From Trissonchulus latispiculum (taxonomy: Eukaryota > Nematoda > Enoplea > Enoplida > Ironidae): 64,000 nt of DNA. Numbering within the stretch: the first letter of the stretch is position 1; each line of letters opens with the position of its first letter. The position numbers and the translations under genes are program-made. The DNA lies in NCBI GenBank assembly GCA_030248195.1, contig JASAND010019736.1, positions 1 through 64,000 on the forward strand, written 5' to 3'. Below, piece after piece: positions 37,198-48,739 of the stretch. The notes under the pieces were generated by a model that was given only the letters and a program-made list of their open reading frames with translations, had not been told where the DNA came from and did no database searches.

Positions 37198-38151
37198 ATA
37201 GGCACAAAGCAGTCTTTGTTTCAAGAGCAACCTGTTAATACCAACAACAGACTGTTCGAGTGAGCATTAGAGCTTTCATATCTAATTTGCATATTTCTGA
37301 CAAATTTTCTGTCTAATTTTTCTTTTCGATCTCTTTGGGGGGGTGAGGGTGAAAACAAGAAGAAATTTATTCTTGTGCCCCTTTCTATTTTAAAATTTTA
37401 ATGTTCCGCAAAAGTTACAACCTTTCACGACAACAACAACTTCAGCATTTTAAATTCCACTTCTACTGTGACTGTCAGGTGTGCAGCCCCCCACGGCTAA
37501 AAAAAGAAGCTGAAAGAGAGTGCTGAAGATACAGAGTCGTGCCGATTAGAAATTAGAGCTCGTGTGTATACCATCCATTTTCCGAAGCAATAATTCCGCC
37601 TCTAGGCTGAATAAAAATGTAAGCTCCAGTATATCTCAATTCTCAGTACGTTTTACTGAAACGTTTTGATGTTTACAAGATTCTGTTCAGAAGGCGTTGT
37701 CTGTATTTAGATACACAGTATAATCTCACCGTTCATTATCGAAACAATTTGTTCGACCATATATACTGAAGACAAGTTTTAATGTATGTTGTTCATAGTA
37801 TATAAGGCAAAAACTTTAAGTTTATGTTGTGCATAGTAAGGCAACAACTTTAAAATTTAAAGTTAACAAGCAAGTTTAACCCAGTTGGTTATCATTCTTA
37901 TTAGCATTATCTATTCCAATTGTTTTGCAGTATTGCTTTATAATTTTGATTGTATAAGCCTTGCTGGAGGCCTGCATCCAATATTAAATAATGTTAAATG
38001 TAACTACGAATTTTGTACTTGGAACCGGGAATCGGAAGCTAGAACCGGAACCGGAACCGGAACCGGTACTCTAGAACCGGAACCGGAACCGGTTTTGAAA
38101 ATTGGAACCGGTCCCAACTCTAAATTGTGTCACAGTCACAGACAACATGGC

Positions 38152-38884
38152 TTAAGGTACTGGTATCGCTTTGTGTAAATTTGACCCTATAGGCTTTAAT
38201 TCTTTATGGAAGTGGATGAAACTTTTCAAATATACTATTTCGGTGCTCTATAACACGGTGCTCTCGGACCAGTCCCGCATTTTTAGGTGCAAAGATAAGA
38301 AATTTTTGGTTTTTGCCATTATTCTCTCAGCCCATAGTCGAGACACCAGATTGGTTGGTATGGCTGGAAAGAGGGCGCAAAAATGAACATTTTTGCTTTT
38401 ACAACTTTTGAGCTATATATCTCTAATGGATAACTCAATATAAGCAAAAAACGATTTTTTTGGGTCCAAAAATGGACGTTTTCGAGAAAATCAGTTTTTT
38501 TCAAAATTACTGCCAAATCGTACGGACAATTTTGGTTTATTTATACTCGATCGATACACAGTCTCATTGCACATTTTATCAATGCCTATTAGCCGGATTT
38601 TGTTGCTCTAAGCTAGAGATTTGGTCGAAAAACCATTTTGGCAAAACTGCGATTATTTTGTTTTGAACATCGATCTCAAAAACTACCAAATGGATTCGCG
38701 TGATTTTTGGCAAAATGAGAATTCGCACTATTGCGGAGGGACATCTTTCTTCGTTTGAGTTAAAACATCTCCAGTTGTGAGAAAACTCAATGCAAAGTTG
38801 CGAAATTTCGTGTCACCGCACATTTAATGAATTTTCTTGACTGTTAAGACCTGCTAAGCCAAATCCTAAAAAATGTCCCTAAGA
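38152..38884 (+). mobile_element. Truncated TTAA-family element
   Basis: It starts TTAAGGTACTGGTATCGC and follows the body of the elements at 18757 and 11557 (GGTGCAAAGATAAGAAA and so on), then breaks off near ATGTCCCTAAG. It begins just outside the right target duplication of the 10.6-kb segment. Confidence 0.6.
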
Positions 38885-40900
38885 AAAAATATGTAACCTC
38901 CCGTGTTTCTGTCCCGTTTAGCACGGTTTATTTACAGGATGAATTTTAAGCCGACTTCCAGTTTGCTTTCAGAGTTGGCAACCAAGCTCCGGGTCTAAAC
39001 TCTGCTAGATACCTGGTTCAAGAATATGTCTCAAATTGAAAGCATTGACTGAGTCAAAAAATTCAAAGTTTAGCAAGACTTGAGTTACTTTTCTTATTGT
39101 AGCATAGGAAACTTCTAAATCTTTGTGTATTATCATCACTGCTGGAGATTCAGTTTATCCGACTATCACCCGGATTTCGGATCTGGTTGGGCCCAGGTAC
39201 GAGAACCCGGGTTCGAAAATTTGGACCAGAAGCCAACACTGCTTCCTTTGCAGCTGTACCACACATTCAGAGACGCTGAAATCTGCTGCAGCACAGTGGC
39301 GTAGCCAAAGTTGAAAGCTGGACTGGAGAAATATGCACCGGCTTCTACATTTTCACGATGATCTTCGAACTGGATTAACTTGGCACTTTGGACAATGTTT
39401 CTTGCAGACTTCCAGTCACAAATGCTGAGCTAGGGGCAGGGCGGCCCTTAAACGAGCGAACTTATAACCCTTTACGGGCTGGACCGGAGGCTTCTCGCTA
39501 CGGGAACAAGACTAAGCATGCCCAGACGGCAAACACTCACTGTCTCTAAATAACCGCTCTACCCGACTGAATATAAGACAGAAATAAGAAAAAATTTACT
39601 GTGAAACTGGTGGGAATGCCACGAGTCTTATACAGATCCAAAAATACAGTAACAAAAATGAACTATCTGAGTAAAATCAAAATTGTTACAGATCAAACAT
39701 GATAGTATAGAAATGAACAGATTGAAGGCAGTAAATTAAATGAGTATAAAATCATTAAAATAAATTTTAATATTAGTTGCGAAACAAAAACTAATTTTAG
39801 AAATAAAAAATTAATACTGCACAATTAGGTATGAATTTACCATCATCAAATTAGAATCCAAATTAAACCTGGGAATTTTTTACATTAAAAACCAAAATAG
39901 GTATCCCCAATGGAAGCACAAATTAAATATATATTTGTATGTACGTACCATATAAATTAAATATACAAGTACCTGTACTAAAGGTATATAACTGTAAAAT
40001 AATTACATAATATAAAATTTACTACATATAAACACTTTCCAGCCGATATAAATTCCTTATTATATATATACATAAGATTACAATGATTAGCTTCACCATA
40101 GCGAAGACCGACTCAAATAATTGACTACGTTTGACATAAAGAAATAAAAAAGAAACACAATAAAAATAAAAGATAGGTCAACATAAAAGGTTAAAGTTCC
40201 TCGTTTTTTTGAGATATAAATTAATAACTACGTATTAACCAAAATTAGAAAATTTGAAAATTTAGGTGAAATCTTGACACCAGGGACTTGAAAGGTATAC
40301 AGATATATATTTAATCTGAAAAAACACATCGACTAAAATTTAAACTTAACATTCAAAAATTTTTTTGTTATCATCATATCAGAAATAACGCGGGTGAGAC
40401 AGAAATATGGGGAAAGCGACAACAAAAAATGGAACCACTTCGCAAAAAATGCTGAAATCTTAAAATGTTTTTGATAAAAAATGAAAAAACCGACATATTC
40501 TTCCCAAAAGTTAATGCCATTTGTTGAGCACAAGGTCGATTGAATTCTAAGCGGTCGTAGAGATGAACTGAATTCAGATTTCAACAAGAAAGTGGGAAAA
40601 TTTAGCAAATACAAAAAATATCTAAATTTTTTTATTTGGTGAAATTTTAGCTAAGATAACATTGCCGCTCTGTCAACTAAAAACATTACATTGCATAAGT
40701 CTTAAGAATATATCCCACAGCCTCAAAGTTGCTATACTCTACGTATTAGACAAAATTGGTTCAAAGATGCTACCACCATTACAGAGAAATTTCAGCAGAG
40801 GATAGAAACAAAAAACTGGTACCTAAAGATCCAAAAGCAGTAGCTAAAATGCAAAACAAAATAGTGACTATGAATTTTTCTTCCCAGGAAATCTTTTCCA
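38885..40900. other. Intergenic or 3' flank of the IQSEC-like gene
   Basis: Very AT-rich in 39540-40700, with no exon recognised. It should include the 3' untranslated region of the IQSEC-like gene near 40900. Degenerate ACCCGG units occur around 39165-39225. Confidence 0.4.
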
Positions 40901-43426
40901 TCAAACTTGAGAGGCAGGTTTATATTGCTGCTGCTGTTGTTGTTGGGGGGAAGGGGTGCCATAGACCGAATCATAAAGGACCGGTCCTTTGGCATAGTAG
41001 CCGCTGGGTGGGACGGGGACCCTAGGAGTGGAGTCTTTATCGTTCAAGGCCAGCGGGGTCAGCTGGCCCGCGGGGGTACTCGCGGGATGCTGGGGGTGGG
41101 CACTGGGGGTGCTTGAGGACGCGGCCGCGCCCCCAGCCGGATTGGGTGTCACTTGGGGTGAGGAATCACGACTTCCTGTGCTGGCTGTGGAGGACTGAAA
41201 CAGAAAAAACTAATTATTAAACAACTTAAAGCAGTAGAAAAGAAATTTCTAGGTACAATTTGGGAGTATTTTAGTGAGGGACGGGGGGGGGGAGGGGGAT
41301 ACTACTCCCTCACCATTGAGGTGTCCAGGAATTGCCAAATTATAAGGTATTCTGGTCAAAATTTCGAAAATTTATTAATCATCCGGTCTTTCATTCCATT
41401 ATTACAAGCGAGTGAAAACCAAAAGTTGTTATAACAAACCCACTGTCAGTAAAACCAGAAAAGTGGAAACTAAACGGTTTTGTAATATAAATTGGGAGAG
41501 GGGGGGGGGGGGTGAGGTCCAAAACTGCACATTCAAAATCCTTCAGTTAATCTGCCAAAAGGATATAAGCCGGATCAGCTTACGGGATAAGTTTACCAAT
41601 ATATCCTTAATAAATTAATAATAAGACAGCAGCTGAATTAATCCTAAATTAACAACCTAACTAATTAATTCGTAATTAATCAACCCACCATTCCACTATC
41701 CAAGCTATTAAGGCTGGCTCTCCGTTCCAGACCATTCGGCTGCCGGCGGGCGGGTTGGTCGGGACGCGGGGATTGTTGACTACCGGAGGACGGTCCCTGA
41801 GCAGAGGGGGTCGGGTCCAAAAGTGACCCACTCTTGAGATTACCAACCGACTGAGAGCCAACGGGTCCGGGTCCGGAAGGACCCGCACTTGCCCCCGCCC
41901 CCACGTTGGTGCCGGGGACCTCACCTGAGTCCAGTTCCGAAAAGCCGGAATCCCGATTCTCGCCCCGACCCAGGGAACCGACTCGGGAACCCCCGCCCGG
42001 AGGATTAGGTGGATTAAGAGGATTAGCAGCGGAGGCAGAGTTGAGCCACCACTTTTGACCCTCAAGGGCCTGCTCGATGCGTAGGGCCTCCATTTCATCG
42101 CTCTAAAATAAGTATAGTACAGAAATTATAATATAAAGACTATTTAGTCCAATGAATTAAATTTAAACAAACATTTCAGGGTTACCGTTTTGTATTAAAA
42201 GGATCACGATATCTTATTTCAACAAATCTCAGAGCTCAAATCTCAGAGCTGAAACTGCAATAGGTGACTCATTGTGTACAAGAGTTTATACCGATCAAGC
42301 CAACAGAAACTGCAACGTCACAGCTATCTAAGGGCCTTTTTGCGCAGCAAGCTAAACGACTTAAAAGAGTTTAAACAGTTTATGTAATTCAACTTGTCTG
42401 GAGGAAATTAAAAGATTTTAAGCCTTACTCTTTCACCTCGCCCGCCAAAAAGGCTCCGAACAAAAGTGATTACGAACTACGTAAGTAGCGGGGGTCCTAC
42501 AAAAACCTTTGGGTCAGTTCAAGGGAGGAGGACCAACCTCAATGATAGATTCCTTCAGATCTTCCATAAATTTCAGGCGATCATCCTCTTGACGCGCATT
42601 GAACAGTAAGATCTTATTCTCCAGGGTATGCGTGATTCTAAGGCCATAGGGATAGTCTAAAAATACAGCAAAGAAAGGGTTTCAGTCTCACAAAATAAAG
42701 CTACAGCTTCAGTTAGGAAAAAACCTTAAAAACACCACAAAAATTCAGTCAATTCAATTCTGGCAAAAACCGAATTCAATAATGTTCATAGCTGGAACTA
42801 ACTAAGCAGAACTGCCAAACGAAAGCGAAAATCTGTCACTAGCTATTAGAATACCCAGTATGTAATAGCGGGGGAGGGAAGGGCACAGTGTTAATTAACA
42901 CCTAACACAGGCTTGGTAGAGGGGGGCGGGGGTTCGGGGGCGGAGCAAGGGTGCCTTATATCACTTCGCTCCCTACTTACTTTAAGGGACCAGTTCTAAA
43001 AGAACTTCTGGTGAATTTCTAAAAAATTCCGGACGACATTTTCCGGGATGATCCGGTCTGAAATTGTCGATTTTGCTACTAAAACTGCATTTTGACCAGC
43101 TTTATAGGTTAGGTTATGTAGAGAACATGCTGATTTCCAAGCATTTTTAATACTTTTGCACGATTTTATGTCCAACCACTTTAAGTGTCTTCCTCTACAA
43201 ATTTCCCACCACCGCCTAGAGAAAATCCCTGCAAACACGTGTTAATCTCAGTTGTCGGAATCTCACTTTTTTCACCTAAACAAAAACCCGGCAAGAATTA
43301 ATGAAAAGCGACAGACAGTGACTTACACTGAGTCTTAAAAGGATGGACCTGCATCCCAACCAAGGAATGACTGCTGCGATAGCTGTAGGTCACGCCGCTC
43401 TTCTTCTTACTCAACAATTTTGTGAT
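40901..43426 (-). CDS. IQSEC: IQSEC/BRAG-like ARF guanine-exchange factor, 3'-terminal exons
   Basis: Four exons on the minus strand with matching phases: 43427 down to 43327 (acceptor TTTTAG|ATCACA; last exon base 43327, first 43426), 42656-42538, 42102-41689 and 41194-40901. They encode 308 residues. The first two give the C-terminal half of the PH domain (LLSKKKSGVTYSYRSSHSL, YYPYGLRITHTLENKILLFN, DRLKFMEDLKESI), closely matching IQSEC proteins, which activate ARF6 at membranes and, in neurons, at synapses. The third starts with the helix EMEALRIEQALEGQKWW and becomes Gly/Pro/Ser-rich, ending in RRASLNSLDSG. The last has a glutamine run and ends ASQV, a class I PDZ ligand (S at -2, V at 0), as IQSEC family members often do. 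The SEC7 domain, IQ motif and first PH half were not found up to about 50 kb. Confidence 0.85.
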
Positions 43427-43754
43427 CTAAAAGATTAAATGTTAGCGGTCATCAGATATTAAATTGAAAAAACCAAGAAAATTAATTCAAAAGTTTTCGG
43501 AACCGGAATCAAAGGAACAAAACCGCCCAACAGTATGGCAAATGTTTCAATTTTATAGTTGATCCTAGTTTTATCCAAGTTTATCCTGAAAATGTCATAA
43601 CCATCAAATATTAAGGTAATCCATTGTCAGTACTTGGGTTGGTTATTATCCAACAGCAAAGTTTGAGCTTACACTTAACACAGTTTTGAGCTAAATGAGT
43701 TTACAGTAAACCTACTAAGTCATGAGAAAGTTCTCAAATCTGATAACCTCATTT
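43427..43754. other. Presumed intron of the IQSEC-like gene
   Basis: Upstream of the first visible IQSEC exon; no further exon identified. Confidence 0.4.
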
Positions 43755-44869
43755 CAGGGGCGTATCCAGGATTTTGAAAAGGGGGGGGGGGGGGTTTTGA
43801 CTTGGCCAAATATTTTTGTTGTCACGAAACGAACTTAGTTCGAGGCGTTGAAGGGGGTACCCGCAGGGTTATTAGTTTCACGATTTGCGCCAGGAAACAT
43901 TTTATTTGACTACGGAAATGGCGACTCAAAAAGAAACTCATATGAATCAAGTCGGGGTCGGGGGGTCTGGGGGGCGTAGCCCCCCAGAAGTTGGAGAACA
44001 TTTTCAAATTTAGACCCCCCTAGGAATTAATCTAGAGCACTTCAGCCATTAATTTGTGTAATAATATAGAATCCGAAAAGGTAAGCGGGTGTCTGAGGGG
44101 CGGCAGCCCCCCAGAAGAAGCCAGACCCCAAACTACGGTGTCCCATAAACTAAAAGGAGGACAAGTAGGAAAAATGCTCCTTGCAGTCGCATGAAAAAGT
44201 AAATATAAGCTATGATGGCCAACATTCAAATATGTCAAGGACAATATTTAATTAATTTTAATAACTTTAATTTTATTTTAATGCTGTTCATTTTTTGTGC
44301 ACACAGAGTTTCCGTTCTCTAATTTCGCAGTAAGCCGTGTAAGCTGTAGGAGGCTCAAGTATGCAGATAAGAAAAGAAAATTAGGAGCTGCATAAACTTT
44401 GTCCACGAAATGTGGCGTTGAATGAGCGTCAATATGAGCCCAAGAGAAACGTAGCCTTGAATTGTGTATATACGACACAATAACGACGTGGTAAAGCGCC
44501 GAAGACGCAAAAGCTTAGAAAAAAGTAAAGAAAAACGCGCCGAAGGCGCAAAATTTTTGAAAAAAAAGTGAAGAAAACGTGCCGAAGGCGCAAAATTTTT
44601 GAAAAAAAGTGAAGAAAACGCGCCGAAGGCGCAAAATTTTTGAAAAAAGTAAAGAAAACGCGCCAATGGCGCAAAATTTTTGAAAAAAGTAAAGAAAACG
44701 CGCCGAAGGTGCGCAATTTTTGAAAAAGTGCAATGGAGAATGCGCCGAAGGCGCGAAAATTTTAGAAATTTTTACTAATTTCGCACTATTTAATCAAAAA
44801 TTTGGGGGGGGGGGGCAAACACCGAAAGGGGGGTTTCAACCCCCCAACCCCCCCGTGGATACGCCCATG
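43755..44869. mobile_element. hAT-type element with CAGGGGCGTATCCAGG ends
   Basis: The left end is CAGGGGCGTATCCAGG followed by a G run. The right end is a C run then GTGGATACGCCCATG, an imperfect inverse. This terminus is typical of hAT elements in many animals. The flanking 8-mers (cctcattt and the bases after 44869) do not match, so the edges or the duplication have decayed. A 41-bp tandem repeat lies inside. Confidence 0.55.
44496..44765. repeat. About 41-bp tandem repeat, seven units
   Basis: Unit starts lie near 44496, 44537, 44579, 44620, 44660, 44700 and 44742. Each unit holds the small hairpin GCGCCGAAGGCGC, then AAAATTTTTGAAAAAAGTAA or similar. Repetitive Phe-rich frames read on the minus strand come from the repeat. 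Confidence 0.8.
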
Positions 44870-45308
44870 TGAGGCGCTCTAACTCAGAGCCAAGTGGGAA
44901 CGCATTCTGCCTGTGTATAATGTGAAAGTGTTTCGAGAATGCATTAGGTGTACCGTGTACCACAGCGTATCGCGAAATATTAGGTGTGCCATAGTATTTC
45001 AGGAAACATCAGGTTGCATGTACAGTTCAGCTTGAGCAGTCGTAGTTCACTTCAGTCCATTTCTTCTGGGCCACAACGTTTATTCATTTTTTCCGTAATG
45101 TGGATGATGCTGAGGTTCTTTAACGAAGCTTTAATGTGGAATGCACTGTGACGCCAATATGAGCCTCGTTGTAGGACAGGCTCATATGTTAAGCGGTTGC
45201 AACTTGTTTTCCTTAATTTACAACCTCCCTACGGAACTCATATGTATTTTACAGGCTAGTTTCTGATTATGTATATACATCCTGCCTACGAAGACTCATA
45301 TGTATTCT

Positions 45309-45673
45309 GGCTTTTTCCTAGGCAAAAATTTCTGGGGGGGTCCCCCCCAGGTCTGGGGGGGGGAAGAAAAATTTTTAGAAAAATGTCTAAAAATAGCAAT
45401 TTTTTGCTGCTGAGCTAAAAAATTCACTATTTTCAACTTAAATTTAAGCTTAAAATAGCTAAAAAATGCTTAAAAATGGGTAAAAATCCGGCGAAGCCGG
45501 AAAAAATTTTCAAAATTTGCCCTAAAAACCCTATTTTTCCGGGCACTTTAGGGTAGGGGGGGTTCTGGGGGGGGGAGGCCCGAATCCTGGGGGGGGCGAT
45601 TCTGGGGGGGGGCGAGCCAAGTCTGGGGGGGGGGAACGGATTTCTGGGGGGCCCCCCTGTAGGAAAAAGCCAT
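45309..45673. mobile_element. G-run-rich MITE with GGCTTTTTCCTA ends
   Basis: It starts GGCTTTTTCCTAGG and ends TGTAGGAAAAAGCC, a terminal inverted repeat. Both halves hold runs of seven to ten G next to CTGGGGGG/CCCCCCAG motifs. No protein. Confidence 0.5.
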
Positions 45674-45809
45674 TGTATTTTACATGCGACGAAGGAGCAC
45701 TTCTTGTTCTTGTTTTCTATTATTTTATATATGTATGCTCCTGAAGGTTAGATATCTTTCAACAGTAGCAAGCAAGCCAATCACAGCTCGTACCGCACCG
45801 CTTACACTC

Positions 45810-46075
45810 TACAGCCACTTTGGGTACGCAGCTCTATGACAAAAGTAGCTCAGCTCGCTTAGGGCTTCCGTTTGGTACCAAACTTTTGAAAGATTTTATT
45901 TTTAACCCAAAATCGCCTAAGTCCCCACCCCACCACACCACAGCACTCTACAGCCACTTTGAGCATGCAGTTCTATGACAAACGTTGCCCAGCTCGCCTA
46001 GGGCTTTCATTTGGTACCAAATTTGACCACTTTTGAAAATTTTCATTTTTGACCCAATGACCTCCCACCGACCTG
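45810..46075. repeat. Two diverged units of the 149-bp satellite
   Basis: CTACAGCCACTTTG, then CTATGACAAA, then TTTGGTACCAAA, then TTTGACCC or TTTAACCC recur in the order seen in the 47.4-48.5 kb satellite, with much more divergence. Confidence 0.5.
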
Positions 46076-46450
46076 ACCTTCCAGATGGCAAAGTGGAACC
46101 AGCACAGCAAGATGGGTGGGCCAGACGGACGGATGCCAGGAATGAGCTGGGCGCACCAGAAAACCCCTATTGACAATGTTTTGAGAGGCTATGTACAGTT
46201 CTATATGGTGTTCCCGGAAGTCGGTACCGACCGGACCCTCCAGATGGCAAAGTGGAACCGGCACAAAGATGGGTGGGCCAGACGGCAAAACGGACACCGG
46301 GAATGAGCTGGGCGCACCAGAAAACCCCTATAGACAAAGTTTGGAGAGGCTAAGTAAAGCCTGCTATGGACCTCCGGGAAGCGGTTACCGATTTGACCCC
46401 TCAGACGGTCAAGTGGAACCAGCCCAGCAACTTCGGTTACTCGGGCAGCA
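46076..46450. repeat. About 160-bp tandem repeat, nearly three units
   Basis: CAGATGGCAAAGTGGAACC or its variant occurs at 46082, 46241 and 46402. GAATGAGCTGGGCGCACCAG occurs in the first two units. The third unit is more diverged and partial. Confidence 0.7.
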
Positions 46451-47116
46451 AAACTGCTAGCGGGAGTCGATTCTCCGTCCCAAAAAACCTTTGTATGCAA
46501 AATTTGGGCCACCCATGTAGCAAAATAAGCGAAAAAATTAAGTTCAAAGTTCGACACAAAATTCACCAACTTTGGCCGGCCAGTACCGAAAAATTACGCA
46601 CAGAGACGGAAAATCATATAGCATTTGAACGACCCCGATATGTGTACTGTTTAACCATATGGTCAGTATTGCCCCATATATAGCCCAGTCTGACTTATTA
46701 AGGCGCCTTTGAAGCATACATTTGGCCATTTTAGCTTTTTGGCCGACTTTGGCCCCCAGCCAAAAATTTTTTCCGGGTCCGGGAGGCATAAAAACTAGCT
46801 TATTTTCTTATTTTCGATTTGTAATACAAGAATATATATGGGTTTCATAGGCAAAAATTTTTCTATCTGTAGTTATTCAAGCTACAAACCCCCCCTATGA
46901 GACATCAAAAACGAGAAACCGGAAAAAAAGAAAAAACACAATTTTCGTAAGCGATTTTTTGCGCAACTTTTTAACGGAAAGTGGTACGGGGATGAAACTT
47001 GGCAAATATACTAAACTCGACACGTACAATTTTTTGCGCACATAATCTGCGCAGGAATCTGCGCAGCTTCTGCGCAGCCTTGTTTTACACGGTCATTCGA
47101 CCATTTTCACTCATAT

Positions 47117-47145
47117 TATAGGGGTCGCTACCGCGACCCCTATGA
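47117..47145. repeat. Short perfect hairpin, GC-rich
   Basis: ATAGGGGTCGC-TACC-GCGACCCCTAT forms an 11-bp stem with a TACC loop. A similar hairpin lies at 49155-49190. Confidence 0.6.
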
Positions 47146-47483
47146 TTATTGACTGACATTATATAATTGCTTTGTATATGGCAATCGCCATGGCGAAGCC
47201 TGAAAGCCCGCGAATATGGGTTGCTCGGCGAAGCTGTGCCCGTATTAATTCGCCCACAACCTAGTCCTCTTCTTTTTTTGAACCTAGCCCCATATTAAAC
47301 ATTTTAAGTCTAGTCCTCTCTTGATTTTACAACCTCACCATTACTTTTTCATGCTCCGGAGGAGCATTTTTATTACTTGTCCTTCTGTCATTTTAAAGGT
47401 TCCCTTTCCAGCAGTGAGCTAACACAGATAAGGAGCTTGAACAATGCAATAGGCAGGGCAAATGTGAGCAAATGGGCTGTCAT

Positions 47484-48470
47484 TTGATACCAAACATGAC
47501 CACTTTTGAAGACTTTCATTTTTGACCCACACCGGACCCACTGTGGACGGGGCATCCACCCAGAGGCCGGTGGGGCCACTTTTTTGAGGTGGCATAATGA
47601 CAAAAGTTGATCGCCTCGCCAAGGGCTTTCATTTGACACCAAACTTGACCATTTTTGAAGACTTTCATTTTTGACCCACACCGGACCCACTGTGGGTGGG
47701 GCACCCACCCATAGGCCGCTGGGGCCACTTTCTGTGGGTGGTATAATGACAAAAGTTGATCGCCTCACCAAGGCCTTTCATTAGATACCAAACATGACCA
47801 CTTTTGAAGACTTTCATTTTTGACCCACACCGGACCCACTGTGGGTGGGGCACCCACCCACAGGTCGGTGGGGCCACTTTTTGGAGGTGGTATTATGACA
47901 ATAGTTGATCACCTCGCTAAGGGCTTTCATTTGACACCAAACTTGACAACTTTTGAAGACTTTCATTTTTGACCCACACCGGACCCACTGTGGGTGGGGC
48001 ACCCACCCACAGGTCGGTGGGGCCACTTTTTGTGGGTGACATAATGACAAAAGTTGATCGCCTCGCCAAGGGCTTTCATTTGATACCAAACTTGACCACT
48101 TTTGAAGACTTTCATTTTTGACCCACACCGGACCCACAGTGGGTGGGGCACGTACCCACAGGTCAGTGGGGCCACTTTTGTGGGTGGCATGATGACAAAA
48201 GTTGATCGCCTCGCCAAGGGCTTTCATTTGATACCAGACTTGACCACTTTTGAAGACTTTCATTTTTGACCCACACCGGACCCACAGTGGGTGGTGCACC
48301 CACCCACAGGTCAGTGGGGCCACTTTTTGTGGGTGGCATAATGAGAAAAGTTGATCGCTTCGCCAAGGGCTTTCATTTGATACCAAACTTGACCACTTTT
48401 GAAGACTTTCATTTTTGACCCCCACCGGACCCACTGTGGGTGGGCGCTGTGGGTCAGGGGTCACATCCAC
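47484..48470. repeat. 149-bp satellite, about 6.5 units
   Basis: GACTTTCATTTTTGACCC starts at 47511, 47660, 47809, 47958, 48107, 48255 and 48404, so the unit is 148-149 bp. Each unit also has GATACCAAACTTGACCAC and a GTGGGTGGGGCACCCACCCA inverted motif. Long open frames run along the minus strand (for example 47814-48551), but their protein sequence is just the satellite read in shifting frames. I do not call a gene. Confidence 0.85.
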
Positions 48471-48739
48471 CGACCTCAGCAGTATGCTCATCGTTTTCAG
48501 CGACCCCGATTTACTATATATGGGTACCACCCCAAGGCCGAAAAACGCCATTTTTAGTGACTTTTAGGCCATTTCTAGTAAAAGTGGGACTTTTCGCCAA
48601 AACAGGTGAAAAAATGCAAAGTTTGGGCCCATCTCCTGAAAGCTCCAGAGCGAAATTAAAAAATCCCCCTCGTCACATTCCGCGCATAGTCCGAAATATT
48701 CAAATAAAACAAACCAAACCGATCTAGCTGCTAACCTGT

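Larger units (their letters stand above)
27527..38122. mobile_element. 10.6-kb hAT-ended segment (AACCGG family) enclosing a PolB frame
   Basis: Both ends read TAGAGTTGGGACCGGTTCC as perfect 19-bp inverted repeats, each followed inward by AACCGG repeats (27545-27650 and 38040-38110). A perfect 8-bp duplication AATTGTGT flanks it (27519-27526 and 38123-38130). The 8-bp duplication and the terminus are hAT-type. Inside are the DNA polymerase frame (29235-33014), a different hAT element (34472-36250, with its own duplication) and a terminus of a third type (near 37197). No hAT transposase was recognised. Either the polymerase was cargo or it inserted later. Confidence 0.7.

Noticed and set aside
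27527..38122. Complete Polinton/Maverick element
   Set aside because: Only the polymerase is visible; there is no integrase, protease, packaging ATPase or capsid gene, and the ends are hAT-type.
41680..42098. Second open frame overlapping IQSEC exon 3
   Set aside because: It is a shadow frame; the frame starting MEALRIEQ fits the splice phases and the IQSEC family.
42996..43238. 80-codon minus-strand open frame in an IQSEC intron
   Set aside because: No family resemblance and no matching splice phases with the neighbouring exons.
44355..44733. Phe-rich open frames resembling membrane repeats
   Set aside because: By-product of the 41-bp tandem repeat.
46191..46460. Plus-strand open frame over the 160-bp repeat
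   Set aside because: Repeat-derived; no family, start context or splice signals.
47814..48551. 245-codon open frame on the minus strand
   Set aside because: It is the 149-bp satellite read through; its protein repeats the unit in shifted frames.
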